From assembly GCA_027452125.1 (NCBI GenBank), contig DAIDGZ010000154.1, forward strand, positions 1 through 43,782: DNA of 43,782 bases, written 5' to 3'. The stretch is from Acidobacteriaceae bacterium (GTDB lineage: Bacteria > Acidobacteriota > Terriglobia > Terriglobales > Acidobacteriaceae). Below, in pieces: positions 7,486 to 15,690 of the stretch (within the stretch, counting starts at the first letter, position 1; each line of letters opens with the position of its first letter). The translations under genes and the position numbers were made by a program. Below the pieces are notes generated by a model, which worked only from the letters and a program-made list of their open reading frames with translations, was not told where the DNA came from and did not search any database.

Positions 7486-10041
7486 CTAAGCGAACAGCAC
7501 GCGATAACTCTGCTTCCCTTCCAACTGGACGCTTACGCTGCCATCCGCTTCGGACTTCAGCTCTGCCGCGGCGCCGGCGATGACGCTCTGAATCTTTTGC
7601 CCGGCAGGCGCGCGCAGCTTGTAGACGCCGGCAAACTGCGGGCGCAGCGCCGCATGCACCGCTTTTCCGTGCTCCCAGCGCAGATCCACCTCCACCGCGC
7701 CGCGCGCCCGCAGGCCGCGCACCTCACCCTCCGTCCAACTGGCAGGCAAGGCCGGCAGCAGGTCAATCGACCCCGCATGGCTTTGCAGCAGCATCTCTGC
7801 CAGCGCGGCTGTCGCGCCAAAGTTGCCATCGATCTGGAAGATGTGCGCACGGCCTTCGTAGATGTCCATCAGGTTGATGTTGGTGCTCACCTTCATGAGC
7901 ATGTTCAGTGACTCAGCGGCTTTGTCGCCCTCGCCCAGCCGCGCCCAGAAGGCGATGGCCCACGCCCGGCTCCAGCCGGTGTACGCGCCGCCATGCGCCA
8001 GCCGCCGCTCCAGCGAAACGCGCGCTGCCTGCGCCAGTTTCGGCGTCTCGCGCGGGGTAATCTCACCGCCCGGATACAGCGGATAGAGATGCGACATGTG
8101 CCGCTGCCCCGGCGTCGACTCGACAAAGTCAATCGACCACTCCTGCAACTGCCCATAGCGGCCAATCTGATACGGCACCAGTTTGGCTCGCGCATCGGCC
8201 AGCTTGCCGGCAAAGTCAGCATCCACGCCAAGTTCCTTCGCCGACTCGATGCAGTTGGCAAACAGCTCGCGGATCAGCGCCATGTCCATGGTGCAGCCCG
8301 CGCTGGTCATGGCCGGCTTGCCATCCGGGGCCATGAAGTTGTTCTCCGTCGACTCCGACGGACAGGTCGTCAGATGGCCTTCGCCATCCGGAATCAGCCA
8401 CGCCAGGCAAAACTCCGCCGAGCCCTTCATCAGCGGATAGGCACGCGTGCGCAGGAACGCCCTGTCGCGCGTGAAGCGATAGTGTTCGTACAGGTGCGCA
8501 CAAAGCCACGGCCCGCTCATGCACCAGTTGGCCCACGTTGGCTTGCCGACGCCCATGCCCACGGGGTTTGCCGCACGCCACAGGTCGATATTGTGGTGAG
8601 ACACCCATCCCGGCAGCCCGTAGGTCTCCTTGGCGGCGCGCGCCCCGGTGTGGCTCAGCCCCTCGACAAGATCGAAGAGCGGCTCGGCGCAGTCGCTCAG
8701 GTTGCACGTTTCCGCCGGCCAGTAGTTCATCTCGATATTGATGTTGGAGGTCCAGTTTGAACTCCACGGCGGCTGCACCTGGTAGTTCCAAATGCCCTGC
8801 AGGTTGGCCGGCTGCGTTCCAGGACGCGAACTGGCGATCAGCAGATAACGCCCGAAGTGAAAGTACAGCGCCAGCAGCGCGGGATCGGGCGCACCGGGAA
8901 ACGCGGCGACGCGCACGTCCGTTGGCCGCGCGTCGGGTTCGCCCGCGCCCAGGCGCAGCGAAACCCGCTCAAACAGGCGGCGATGATCGGCCACATGCCG
9001 CTCGCGCAGTTGCTCATAGCTGCTGCGCAGCGCAGCAGACAGTTGCCGTGCTGCCCGTTGCTCAATCTGATTCGGGCGCGCATCGGGCATCTTGTCATAA
9101 CCGCGAAATCCGGTTGCGGCGGTCAGGTAGAGCGTCATGGCCGCCGCGCCTTCCACGCGCAGCCGGTCACCGTGCGCCGTCACATGGCCGCCTTCCGTGC
9201 TCACGTGAAGACAAGCGGCGTAATACATGCCTTCTCCGGGCACATCGCTGAACACCACGGGCTTTTCGCTGCCGGGATGTCCGGCTCCAGCGACATGCCG
9301 GGCTGCTTTGCCGGTCATCCACAGGCCATTGCCGCCGTGCGCGCGCACCTGCTGCACCAGCGCTCCATCCATCCAGATGGAGGCACTCAATGCGCCCGGC
9401 TTGCTGGCGGTCATGCGCAGCACCATCACCTGGTCCGGCGCGGAGACAAACGCCGTCCGCTCGAACTGCGCGTCTCCCACGCGATAGCGCACGCCGGCCA
9501 GTGCCGTAGCCAGATCCAGTTCGCGGCGATACTCGGTGACAGCGCCGTCGTGGGCGCAGTCCACGTGCAGATAGCCCATCGATTGATAAGCCTCGGCGAA
9601 CAGGCCCTGCATCCCGGTGCAAAGCTTGTCGGCCAGGTGATAGTCCTTCTGCTTGAGCACGGCATCGCGAATGGCGGGCAGATACTGCTTGGCCTGCAGA
9701 TTGTTGCCATCCACCGGCATCCCTGACCACAGGGTGTCCTCGTTCAACTGCAAGGTCTCCTTCGCGGGATCCATGGCAACGTCGTTCGTTTGATGCTGTG
9801 CGCTTGGATCATTTGCGTTGAAGGGGGCAACTGGGCCGCCGCCATACATCATGGCGCCAAGGCGTCCGTTGCCAAGCGGCAATGCGTCCACCCACTGCGC
9901 CGCAGGGCGTGTATACCAGAGCTTCAGATCGCTCGCTGCGTGCTGCGAAGACTGGGCAAGCCCCACGCGGCGAGCCAAAGGCATGGCGCCGGCTACAGCG
10001 GTGGCAGAAGCAAGAAAACGTCGGCGTGTGGTGCGGCTCAT
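7486..10041 (-). CDS. Exported alpha-L-fucosidase, glycoside hydrolase family 95
   Basis: An 851-residue GH95 enzyme, the inverting family that removes alpha-1,2-linked L-fucose (some members act on L-galactose). The start has a twin-arginine signal (TTRRRFLAS followed by a hydrophobic stretch), so it is exported folded. The N-terminal beta domain has [15 protein letters not shown] and LNEDTLWSG. The catalytic (alpha/alpha)6 barrel shows [16 protein letters not shown] (about residue 430, the Asn pair that activates water), [10 protein letters not shown] (about 562, acid Glu) and [17 protein letters not shown] (about 737, Asp). All catalytic positions known from Bifidobacterium AfcA seem present. 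It is divergent from a Tat aldo/keto reductase, with two palindromes between them. Confidence 0.93.
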   Translation of the reverse strand: MSRTTRRRFLASATAVAGAMPLARRVGLAQSSQHAASDLKLWYTRPAAQWVDALPLGNGRLGAMMYGGGPVAPFNANDPSAQHQTNDVAMDPAKETLQLNEDTLWSGMPVDGNNLQAKQYLPAIRDAVLKQKDYHLADKLCTGMQGLFAEAYQSMGYLHVDCAHDGAVTEYRRELDLATALAGVRYRVGDAQFERTAFVSAPDQVMVLRMTASKPGALSASIWMDGALVQQVRAHGGNGLWMTGKAARHVAGAGHPGSEKPVVFSDVPGEGMYYAACLHVSTEGGHVTAHGDRLRVEGAAAMTLYLTAATGFRGYDKMPDARPNQIEQRAARQLSAALRSSYEQLRERHVADHRRLFERVSLRLGAGEPDARPTDVRVAAFPGAPDPALLALYFHFGRYLLIASSRPGTQPANLQGIWNYQVQPPWSSNWTSNINIEMNYWPAETCNLSDCAEPLFDLVEGLSHTGARAAKETYGLPGWVSHHNIDLWRAANPVGMGVGKPTWANWCMSGPWLCAHLYEHYRFTRDRAFLRTRAYPLMKGSAEFCLAWLIPDGEGHLTTCPSESTENNFMAPDGKPAMTSAGCTMDMALIRELFANCIESAKELGVDADFAGKLADARAKLVPYQIGRYGQLQEWSIDFVESTPGQRHMSHLYPLYPGGEITPRETPKLAQAARVSLERRLAHGGAYTGWSRAWAIAFWARLGEGDKAAESLNMLMKVSTNINLMDIYEGRAHIFQIDGNFGATAALAEMLLQSHAGSIDLLPALPASWTEGEVRGLRARGAVEVDLRWEHGKAVHAALRPQFAGVYKLRAPAGQKIQSVIAGAAAELKSEADGSVSVQLEGKQSYRVLFA

Positions 10042-10121
10042 CCCTTTAGTTCCTCTCGTGAATCAACGAAATGCGTATCGCACCAAGACTAGCGGTGCAT
10101 GGACACTGCGGGCAAATATGC

Positions 10122-10135
10122 TTCACGCGCGTGAA
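10122..10135. promoter_or_regulatory. Perfect 14-bp palindrome, candidate operator
   Basis: TTCACGCGCGTGAA is a perfect palindrome with a central CG step, the style of LacI/GalR operators, in the shared upstream region of the GH95 and aldo/keto reductase genes. No regulator gene is adjacent. Confidence 0.45.
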
Positions 10136-10155
10136 ACATTCTGCTTCGATCGGAT

Positions 10156-10167
10156 GGATGCGCATCC
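10156..10167. promoter_or_regulatory. Perfect 12-bp palindrome, candidate operator
   Basis: GGATGCGCATCC is a second perfect palindrome with a CG centre, 20 bp from the first, in the same divergent intergenic region. Confidence 0.35.
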
Positions 10168-10227
10168 TGATTGCTCTATGCTACGATGCGGGCTATCGGC
10201 TTCCCCGGCCAATTGCGGAGGGTTTCC

Positions 10228-11112
10228 ATGTCCAACACATCCAGGCGAGACATTCTCAAGGCAGGCGTTGCCGCAGGCGCGCTCGCCGGTATCAGCACCC
10301 TATCCTTTGCCGCCGAGCCGGGCGCCAAGGCCACTGACTGGGTCACACTGGGCAAGTCGAATGTGCAGGTCACGCGTCTGGCCTTCGGCACCGGCACCAT
10401 GAATGGCCGCGTGCAGCGCGACCTGGGCCAGGAAGGATTCACGCGCCTGGTGCGCTACGCCTATGACCAGGGCATTCGCTTCTTTGAGACTGCGCAGTCG
10501 TATCCCGAGATGCACACCATGCTGGGCATCGCGCTGAAGGGCCTGCCCCGCGAAAGCTACCGGCTGATGACCAAGCTCACCACGGACGATGCCGACCCGA
10601 TGCAGACCATCGACAGCCTGCGCCGCCAGATTCAAAGCGACTACTTCGACATCATGCTGCTGCATGTGCAGCAGTCTCCCACGTGGCCAACCGACAGCCT
10701 GCGCTGGCAGGAGGGCATCAACGAAGCGCAACAGCGCAAGATCGTCATCGCCCGCGGCGCCAGCGTCCATGGCCTGCCCGCGCTGCACCAGGTACCCACC
10801 ACGGACTGGCTGCAGGTAGCCATGATTCGCATGAACCACAAGGGAACCATCATGGACAACGAACCCGGCCACGCGCATGAACCGGGCAACGTGCCGGAGG
10901 TGGTGAAATACGTGCACATGACGCGGCAGGCGGGTATGGGCGTCATCAGCATGAAGCTGATCGGCGAGGGGCGCTTCACCGAGCGCGAAGACCGGCAGAA
11001 ATCCATGCGCTTCGCCTTCAACCACGCAGGCGTCAACTGCGTCACCGTGGGCTACAAGAGTCCTGCCGAAATTGACGAGGCCATCAGCAACGTCAACCTG
11101 GCCCTAGCCTGA
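10228..11112 (+). CDS. Tat-exported aldo/keto reductase
   Basis: A 294-residue aldo/keto reductase with an N-terminal twin-arginine signal (SRRDILKAG plus a hydrophobic stretch ending near SFAAEPGA). Barrel marks include LGKSNVQVTRLAFGTGTMNG, IRFFETAQSYPEMHTMLGIAL (catalytic Tyr in TAQSYPEM, Asp position replaced by Glu in FFETA), the catalytic Lys in RLMTKLT, the His in IMLLHVQ, and VNCVTVGYKSPAEIDEAI near the C terminus. Start at 10228 follows GGAGGG with suitable spacing; the longer frame would hide the Tat motif. Its divergence from the exported fucosidase suggests action on a sugar or sugar-derived aldehyde, but the substrate is unknown. Confidence 0.88.
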   Translation: MSNTSRRDILKAGVAAGALAGISTLSFAAEPGAKATDWVTLGKSNVQVTRLAFGTGTMNGRVQRDLGQEGFTRLVRYAYDQGIRFFETAQSYPEMHTMLGIALKGLPRESYRLMTKLTTDDADPMQTIDSLRRQIQSDYFDIMLLHVQQSPTWPTDSLRWQEGINEAQQRKIVIARGASVHGLPALHQVPTTDWLQVAMIRMNHKGTIMDNEPGHAHEPGNVPEVVKYVHMTRQAGMGVISMKLIGEGRFTEREDRQKSMRFAFNHAGVNCVTVGYKSPAEIDEAISNVNLALA

Positions 11113-11145
11113 TGAGACTGTTTTTGAGCCGGTGAAAGTCCGTGC

Positions 11146-11175
11146 TTGACGGCCGCCCGCCCACGGGACTAGCTT
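11146..11175 (+). promoter_or_regulatory. Sigma-70-like promoter of the small-ORF unit
   Basis: TTGACG (11146-11151) and TAGCTT (11170-11175) lie 18 nt apart, predicting transcription start near 11182, just before a strong Shine-Dalgarno and a 16-codon ORF. Confidence 0.45.
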
Positions 11176-11208
11176 GTCCTTACACGGGAAAGGAGGTTGA
11201 TCCAGTCT

Positions 11209-11259
11209 ATGCAGAATGATTGTTCCAGTAGTTTCTTACGTGAGGTGACTGAGGCCTAG
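11209..11259 (+). CDS. Candidate 16-residue small protein or leader peptide
   Basis: The frame encodes MQNDCSSSFLREVTEA and stops at TAG (11257-11259). It is preceded by AAAGGAGG (11189-11196), a near-maximal Shine-Dalgarno with 12 nt to the ATG, and by a promoter-like pair at 11146-11175. The peptide is hydrophilic with one Cys, no signal or membrane segment, and I do not recognise it. Its last codons form the 5' arm of a long hairpin, and its stop codon sits in the 6-nt bulge of that hairpin, so translation and folding would interfere. No gene follows on this strand before nrdR, so classical attenuation of a downstream gene is not supported. Translation is unproven; the evidence is the arrangement of signals. 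Confidence 0.45.
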   Translation: MQNDCSSSFLREVTEA

Positions 11260-11366
11260 GGCATCGCGTCCCCAGACTCAGGTAAGACCCGGCGGAGGGT
11301 TCTCCGTCATGGCCCTGGCAGTCGCGGCAGCGCGATGGCCTTAGTCCAATCCCAACAGTTCACCGG

Positions 11367-11397
11367 CAACGGCCTGGGCATCGCGCTCAGGCCGTTG
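11367..11397 (+). terminator. Terminator of the small-ORF/hairpin transcript
   Basis: CAACGGCCTG (11367-11376) pairs perfectly with CAGGCCGTTG (11388-11397) and is followed by TTGCGTTTGG, a moderate T-rich tail on the plus strand. It also lies 30 nt past the poxB stop and may act there too. Confidence 0.6.
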
Positions 11398-11426
11398 TTG
11401 CGTTTGGCGCAGAGTACACCAGTGCT

Positions 11427-13151
11427 CTATCGGAAGAGATTGGTACGCGCCAGATCGACGATCTCGTCGCCGCGCCCGTTCAGAATCGCCTTGATCATGT
11501 AGAGGTTGAAGTCCACGATCTGATCCAGCTTGAGAGACGGCGGCATGGCCAGTTCCTGCCGGTTCACCGCTACATCCACCAGAGCGGGTCCGGGATGCGC
11601 CAAGGCCTTCTCCAGCGCCGGCCGCACATCCGCCGGATCGTCCACATGCAGCCCCAGCACTCCCGCGGCCTCCGCAATCTGCGCAAAGTCAGGATTCTCC
11701 AGGTCTGTCGCGTGGTTCAAAAAGCCAGTGGCTTTCATCTCCAGTTCCACAAAGCCGAGTGAGCCGTTGTTGAAGAGCACAATTTTTACCGGCAGCCGCA
11801 ACTGCCGCAGCGAGAGCAGGTCGCCCATCAGCATTGAGAGGCCGCCATCGCCGCACAGCGCCACCACCTGCCGTCCGCGGTGCGAGATCTGCGCGCCAAT
11901 CGCCTGCGGCAGTGCATTGGCCATCGAACCATGGTTGAACGAGCCCAGCAGACGGCGGCGTCCATTCATCTTCAGATAGCGCGCCGCCCAGATCACCGGC
12001 GTCCCCACATCCACGGTGAAGATTGCGTCGTCTGCGGCCACCTCATGCAGCACCCTGGCCAGATACTGCGGATGAATGGGCAGTTGCCCGGGCTTGCCTG
12101 TCGCCAGGTCATCCAGAATCTTGCGCGCCTCGCGGTAGTCGGCCAGTGCGTTGTCCAGATGGCCACGGCCCTGCTTCTGCTCAATGGACGGCAGCAGCGC
12201 GCGCAGCGTCTCCGCTACGCCGCCCACCACGCCCAGAGTCACATGACTCCGGCGGCCAATCTGCTCCTGCCGGATGTCCACCTGCACAATGCGCGCGTTC
12301 TGCGGGTAAAACTGCTGATAGGGAAAGTCCGTGCCCAGCATCAGCAGCGTGTCGCAGCTCATCATGGCCTTGTAGCCGGAGGAGAAGCCGAGCAAGCCGG
12401 TCATGCCCACGTCGTAAGGATTGTCGTACTCGATGAACTCCTTGCCGCGCATGGCGTGCACAATCGGCGCCTGCAGCTTGCCCGCCACGGCCACCAGTTC
12501 GTCATGCGCCCCGGCGCATCCCGCTCCGGCCAGAATCGTCACCCGCTGCGCGCTGTTCAATTCGCTCGCCAGCCGCGCAATCTCTTCCCTGCCCGGCGTC
12601 ACCTGCGGCTGTGCAACGGCCAGGTTGACGCGCTGCTCGCTCACCACGGCGTCAGAGAGCGCCACGTCCCCGGGCAGCACCACCACCGCTACGTCCCGCT
12701 TGGCCAGCGCTGTCTGGATGGCAATCTCCAGCGTGCGCGGCATCTGCGCAGGATGCGACACCAGTTCGCAGAAGGCGCTGCACTCCTTAAACAGCAGCTC
12801 CGGGTGCGTCTCCTGAAAGTAGCCGCTCCCGATCTCGCGCGAGGGGATGTGCGCGGCAATGGCCAGCACCGGCACGCGGCTGCGATGGCAGTCATAGAGT
12901 CCATTGATCAGATGCAGATTGCCCGGCCCGCAACTGCCCGCGCAGACAGCCAGTTTGCCGGTCAGCGCAGCCTCGGCTCCGGCGGCAAAGGCGGCCGTCT
13001 CTTCGTGGCGCGTACCCACCCACTCCATGCCGTTGCGCACGCGGATCGAGTCAGTGATTCCGTTCAGCGAGTCGCCGGCCACGCCGTAGATGCGCTGCAC
13101 GCCGGCTGCGGCCAGCACCTCCACAAACAATTCCGCCACCTTCTTTGCCAT
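11427..13151 (-). CDS. poxB: Pyruvate dehydrogenase (quinone) / pyruvate oxidase
   Basis: PoxB decarboxylates pyruvate to acetate and CO2 and passes electrons to the membrane quinone pool, using ThDP and FAD. The product has 574 residues, close to E. coli PoxB (572). It shows the N-terminal ThDP domain with the catalytic Glu in [15 protein letters not shown], the central FAD domain ([16 protein letters not shown]), and the C-terminal ThDP-binding motif from [12 protein letters not shown] to LFNNGSLGF. The last residues, SLY-like [30 protein letters not shown] in short pieces ([13 protein letters not shown] then ARTNLFR), resemble the lipid-activated C-terminal peptide of E. coli PoxB. Start at 13151 follows AAGGGAG at 7 nt; the longer frame has no support. 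Acetolactate synthase relatives are less likely given the C terminus. Confidence 0.93.
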   Translation of the reverse strand: MAKKVAELFVEVLAAAGVQRIYGVAGDSLNGITDSIRVRNGMEWVGTRHEETAAFAAGAEAALTGKLAVCAGSCGPGNLHLINGLYDCHRSRVPVLAIAAHIPSREIGSGYFQETHPELLFKECSAFCELVSHPAQMPRTLEIAIQTALAKRDVAVVVLPGDVALSDAVVSEQRVNLAVAQPQVTPGREEIARLASELNSAQRVTILAGAGCAGAHDELVAVAGKLQAPIVHAMRGKEFIEYDNPYDVGMTGLLGFSSGYKAMMSCDTLLMLGTDFPYQQFYPQNARIVQVDIRQEQIGRRSHVTLGVVGGVAETLRALLPSIEQKQGRGHLDNALADYREARKILDDLATGKPGQLPIHPQYLARVLHEVAADDAIFTVDVGTPVIWAARYLKMNGRRRLLGSFNHGSMANALPQAIGAQISHRGRQVVALCGDGGLSMLMGDLLSLRQLRLPVKIVLFNNGSLGFVELEMKATGFLNHATDLENPDFAQIAEAAGVLGLHVDDPADVRPALEKALAHPGPALVDVAVNRQELAMPPSLKLDQIVDFNLYMIKAILNGRGDEIVDLARTNLFR

Positions 13152-13352
13152 CTGGTGCTCCCTTCGCACGCCCGGCAGCAAAAACGTTCGGACTCTCTGA
13201 TCGCTTCCGGGCCACTGTAAATGCCCTTTTGTCTTGGTAGATGCAAAGCGATCCGGCAAGGTGCATAGCCGCGCCGGCTTATTCCCGCAGCGTGGGATGT
13301 ATCCGGCCGCCTGATTCTCTTAGTACTCAATCCCTGCGGCCCCTCCATGCCG

Positions 13353-13358
13353 TAGAAT
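13353..13358 (+). promoter_or_regulatory. -10-like hexamer of nrdR, leaderless start suspected
   Basis: TAGAAT ends 11 nt before the nrdR ATG (13370) and no Shine-Dalgarno is present. Transcription would begin within a few bases of the start codon. No clear -35 was found. Confidence 0.4.
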
Positions 13359-13369
13359 CCACATTAGAT

Positions 13370-13846
13370 ATGAAGTGTCCGTATTGCGGTTTTCTGCAGG
13401 ACCGAGTGGTTGATTCGCGCGAGAGCAAGGAGGCGGACGCGATCCGCCGTCGCCGCGAGTGCGAACGTTGCAATCGCCGCTTCACCACCTACGAGCGCAT
13501 CGACGAGATTCCCTACATGGTGGTGAAGAAGGACGGCCGCCGCGAGCGCTTTGACCGCCAGAAGGTGCTGAGCGGCCTGCTCCGCGCCTGCGAAAAGCGG
13601 CCCGTACCGGCCAACAAGCTGGAGTCGATCGTGGACGCGGTGGAGACTTACGTGGCCGAGTCGCCGGAACGCGAGCGCAGCGCCACGGAGATTGGCGAAC
13701 TGATCATGAAGCACCTGAAGGGGCTGGATACGGTCGCTTACATCCGCTTTGCCTCGGTCTACCGGGACTTCAAGGATGTCCGCGAGTTCAAGGAAGAGCT
13801 GGAGACGCTGCTGGGAAGCAAAGGAAGGAAGGCTGCCAGCTCCTAG
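13370..13846 (+). CDS. nrdR: Transcriptional repressor NrdR
   Basis: NrdR represses ribonucleotide reductase genes when its ATP-cone binds dATP/ATP. The 158-residue protein has the N-terminal zinc ribbon (MKCPYCGF and CERCNRRF, two Cys pairs), the signature [20 protein letters not shown], and an ATP-cone from about residue 47 ([19 protein letters not shown]) to [12 protein letters not shown]. Start at 13370 gives the canonical MKCPYC N terminus; upstream frame is not coding. There is no Shine-Dalgarno. The last codons and the stop lie inside a degenerate 7-bp repeat array (13835-13862), so the KAASS tail may be borrowed from the repeat. No ribonucleotide reductase gene is in the window. Confidence 0.96.
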   Translation: MKCPYCGFLQDRVVDSRESKEADAIRRRRECERCNRRFTTYERIDEIPYMVVKKDGRRERFDRQKVLSGLLRACEKRPVPANKLESIVDAVETYVAESPERERSATEIGELIMKHLKGLDTVAYIRFASVYRDFKDVREFKEELETLLGSKGRKAASS

Positions 13847-13862
13847 CTACCGGCTCCCAGCT
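13835..13862 (+). repeat. Degenerate 7-bp repeat array, 4 units, upstream arm
   Basis: Four consecutive heptamers share the pattern NCNNGCT (GCCAGCT, CCTAGCT, ACCGGCT, CCCAGCT). The nrdR stop codon (13844-13846) lies inside the array. Confidence 0.65.
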
Positions 13863-13881
13863 TTTTCGTGCCGGTGAGTCC

Positions 13882-13910
13882 GCCGCATCCTCAAAAAATG
13901 AGTGTGCGGC
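13882..13910. repeat. Hairpin inside the heptad-bounded element
   Basis: GCCGCA (13882-13887) pairs with TGCGGC (13905-13910) and CTCA (13890-13893) with TGAG (13899-13902), with a 2x2 internal loop and an A5 loop. No T-tract follows, so it is not an obvious terminator. Confidence 0.5.
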
Positions 13911-13943
13911 CCCGCAGCGTAAGACAAGCCAACGATGACAACA

Positions 13944-13985
13944 AGCTTCCAGCGGTCCGCTAGAAGCCAGCAGCCAGGAGCTACA
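13944..13985 (-). repeat. Degenerate 7-bp repeat array, about 6 units, downstream arm
   Basis: Heptamers beginning AGC recur every 7 bp from 13944 (AGCTTCC, AGCGGTC, CGCTAGA, AGCCAGC, AGCCAGG, AGCTACA). They read as the reverse complement of the upstream array pattern. The AGGAG ribosome-binding site of the next gene lies within it. Confidence 0.6.
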
Positions 13986-13989
13986 GACC

Positions 13990-15003
13990 ATGTCCCAGCA
14001 AAAGACGCACAAAGTTACCCTCATCCCCGGCGACGGCATTGGCCCCGAGGTCACGCTGGCAGTCACGCGCATCCTCGAAGCGACCGGCGTCAAGTTTGAG
14101 TGGGAGCGCTTCGCCGCCGGCGCCGAGGCCTTCGAGATTCACGGCGAATACATCCCTGCTGCTCTCTACGCATCGATCGAACGCAACCGCGTCGCCTTGA
14201 AGGGACCCGTTACCACGCCCATCGGCGGCGGATTCAAGAGCATCAACGTCACCCTGCGCAAGAAGTTCGATCTCTTCGCCAACCTGCGCCCCATTCGCAA
14301 TCTGCCTGGTCTGGAGACCAAGTGGCCCGGGGTCGATCTGGTCATCGTCCGCGAAAATACCGAGGGCGAGTACGTCGGCCTGGAGCATGAAGTCGTTCCC
14401 GGCGTCGTGGAGAGCATCAAGGTCATCACGGAGAAGGGCTCCACGCGCATTGCTCGTTTCGCCTTTGAGTACGCGCGCAAGCACAATCGCAAAAAGATTC
14501 ACGCCATCCACAAGGCCAACATCATGAAGCTCTCGGATGGCCTCTTCCTGCGCTGCTCCCGCAAGGTGGCCGAGGAGTACGCGGACGTCGTCTACGCCGA
14601 GCACCTCATCGACAACACCTGCATGCAGTTGGTGATGAATCCCTTCCAGTACGACACGCTGCTGCTGGAGAACCTCTACGGCGACATCGTCAGCGACCTG
14701 TGCGCCGGACTGGTCGGCGGCCTGGGCCTGGCTCCCGGCGCCAACCTCGGAGCGGAATGCGCCATCTTCGAGGCCGTACACGGCTCTGCGCCGGATATTG
14801 CTGGGAAGGACCTGGCCAACCCAACCGCCCTGCTTCAGTCCTCCATCCTGATGCTGCGCCACCTGGACGAGGATGCCGCCGCAGACCGCGTACAGAAGGC
14901 GCTGGAGACCGTCTATGCCGAGCGCAAGACGCTCACCCGCGACGTGGGCGGCACGGCTGGCACCGTTCAGTTCACTGACGCAATCCTGGCAGCTCTCGGC
15001 TAG
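13990..15003 (+). CDS. Isocitrate dehydrogenase, NAD+-type
   Basis: A 337-residue beta-decarboxylating dehydrogenase. Isocitrate to 2-oxoglutarate fits best: the N-terminal [13 protein letters not shown], the substrate-loop [43 protein letters not shown], and the metal-binding [15 protein letters not shown] with the cofactor region [21 protein letters not shown] are all present. The His-containing [12 protein letters not shown] cofactor loop and short length match the NAD-dependent, eukaryote-like subfamily; isopropylmalate or homoisocitrate dehydrogenase are less likely. AGGAG lies 9 nt before the ATG and comes from the end of a heptad repeat array. It is separated from nrdR by the repeat-bounded element. 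Confidence 0.88.
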   Translation: MSQQKTHKVTLIPGDGIGPEVTLAVTRILEATGVKFEWERFAAGAEAFEIHGEYIPAALYASIERNRVALKGPVTTPIGGGFKSINVTLRKKFDLFANLRPIRNLPGLETKWPGVDLVIVRENTEGEYVGLEHEVVPGVVESIKVITEKGSTRIARFAFEYARKHNRKKIHAIHKANIMKLSDGLFLRCSRKVAEEYADVVYAEHLIDNTCMQLVMNPFQYDTLLLENLYGDIVSDLCAGLVGGLGLAPGANLGAECAIFEAVHGSAPDIAGKDLANPTALLQSSILMLRHLDEDAAADRVQKALETVYAERKTLTRDVGGTAGTVQFTDAILAALG

Positions 15004-15057
15004 CACCCGTATGCCGCTGGACTCCCGGCGCCGCCATCCGCGGAGTGTGAACAGGCC

Positions 15058-15501
15058 CTAGGCAGCCGCGGCGGGCGTGGCCTTCTCAAACCGCCGGTTG
15101 ACCACCGCGATGCGCCCGCTGCACACGTGGCAGTAAAAGCCCTGCGTCCTGAGCACGCTGCTCACCCTGGCCCCGCACCACGGGCACTTGCCGCGGAGGG
15201 CGCCGATGCCCAGCATGGGGCCGAGCAACGGCGCAAGGATGCCGCCGATAATCATTGGAATCCCGGCGATCGCGCCGAGCCCGGTGAGGCAGAGCATGGT
15301 ACCCACAATCAGCATGACCGGCGCAGCCAGCAACCCAAACAAAAGCCCGCTGAAAGCGCCCAGAACCGGCGCGCTCTGCGGCCGGACCGGGGCCTCGGCT
15401 GGATGCTCCGCCGCCTCATGAATCACGCCCAGCCCGCACTGCGGACAGAACTTCCACTGTGCCTCCAGTTGCGATTGACATCTCCTGCAGATCCCTTCCA
15501 T
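15058..15501 (-). CDS. Membrane protein with two zinc ribbons flanking transmembrane helices
   Basis: A 147-residue protein of unknown function. The N terminus has a zinc ribbon (CRRCQSQLEAQWKFCPQCG), then a Pro/Ala linker, a hydrophobic segment of about 60 residues that can form two helices (GAFSGLLFGLLAAPVMLIVG and GLGAIAGIPMIIGGILAPLLG), and a C-terminal second zinc-binding module (CPWCGARV and CHVCSGRI). Both metal sites would face the same side if there are two helices. It sits alone on the minus strand between the isocitrate dehydrogenase gene and asd. GGGAG lies about 10 nt before the ATG. Confidence 0.75.
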   Translation of the reverse strand: MEGICRRCQSQLEAQWKFCPQCGLGVIHEAAEHPAEAPVRPQSAPVLGAFSGLLFGLLAAPVMLIVGTMLCLTGLGAIAGIPMIIGGILAPLLGPMLGIGALRGKCPWCGARVSSVLRTQGFYCHVCSGRIAVVNRRFEKATPAAAA

Positions 15502-15690
15502 GGCCTTGCCACTCCCTCAGGCGCTGGCGACTATACCGCCCTTTGATACGCCTGCGATGTGCGCCACAACACAGTGGGGCAGTGTCCAGGCCTGCTCCAG
15601 CCGGGCCGTCCTGTTCACTCTTTCTTACTTCCCGCAGCCGGCGCGCTGCCGCCGCAAGCCGTCCTCCTGTACACTGAAAGGTTCACGACC

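Larger units (their letters stand above)
11182..11397 (+). ncRNA. Candidate structured small transcript with long rod-like hairpin
   Basis: This occupies the 314-bp gap between the aldo/keto reductase and poxB. The main helix pairs 11247-11255 with 11338-11346 and 11262-11268 with 11331-11337, 16 bp in all with one G-U and a 6-nt bulge. Inside it 11275-11282 pairs with 11314-11317 and 11320-11323, and a 7-bp hairpin (11291-11297 with 11302-11308) caps the rod with a GGTT loop. A terminator hairpin follows at 11367-11397. If transcription instead begins upstream, 11128-11136 can pair with 11359-11367 to close the whole region. I could not match it to RNase P RNA, tmRNA, SRP RNA or a riboswitch class that I know. 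Confidence 0.5.

Noticed and set aside
11121-11175. Cobalamin riboswitch or RNase P RNA start (GCCGGTGAAAGTCCG)
   Set aside because: The similarity is limited to a short CCGGTGAAA-like string. The B12 box, the conserved P4/CR regions and a downstream target gene are missing.
11128-11367. Long-range closing stem GCCGGTGAA/TTCACCGGC as proof of one folded RNA
   Set aside because: A 9-bp match over this distance in GC-rich DNA has a fair chance of arising randomly, and the inner promoter would exclude the 5' arm. Kept only as an alternative model.
11113-11426. Remnant of a 16S rRNA 3' end on the minus strand (CTGGATCAACCTCCTTT)
   Set aside because: Only the 16-17 nt complementary to the anti-SD tail match; flanking bases do not resemble 16S rRNA, and the plus strand explains it as an extended Shine-Dalgarno.
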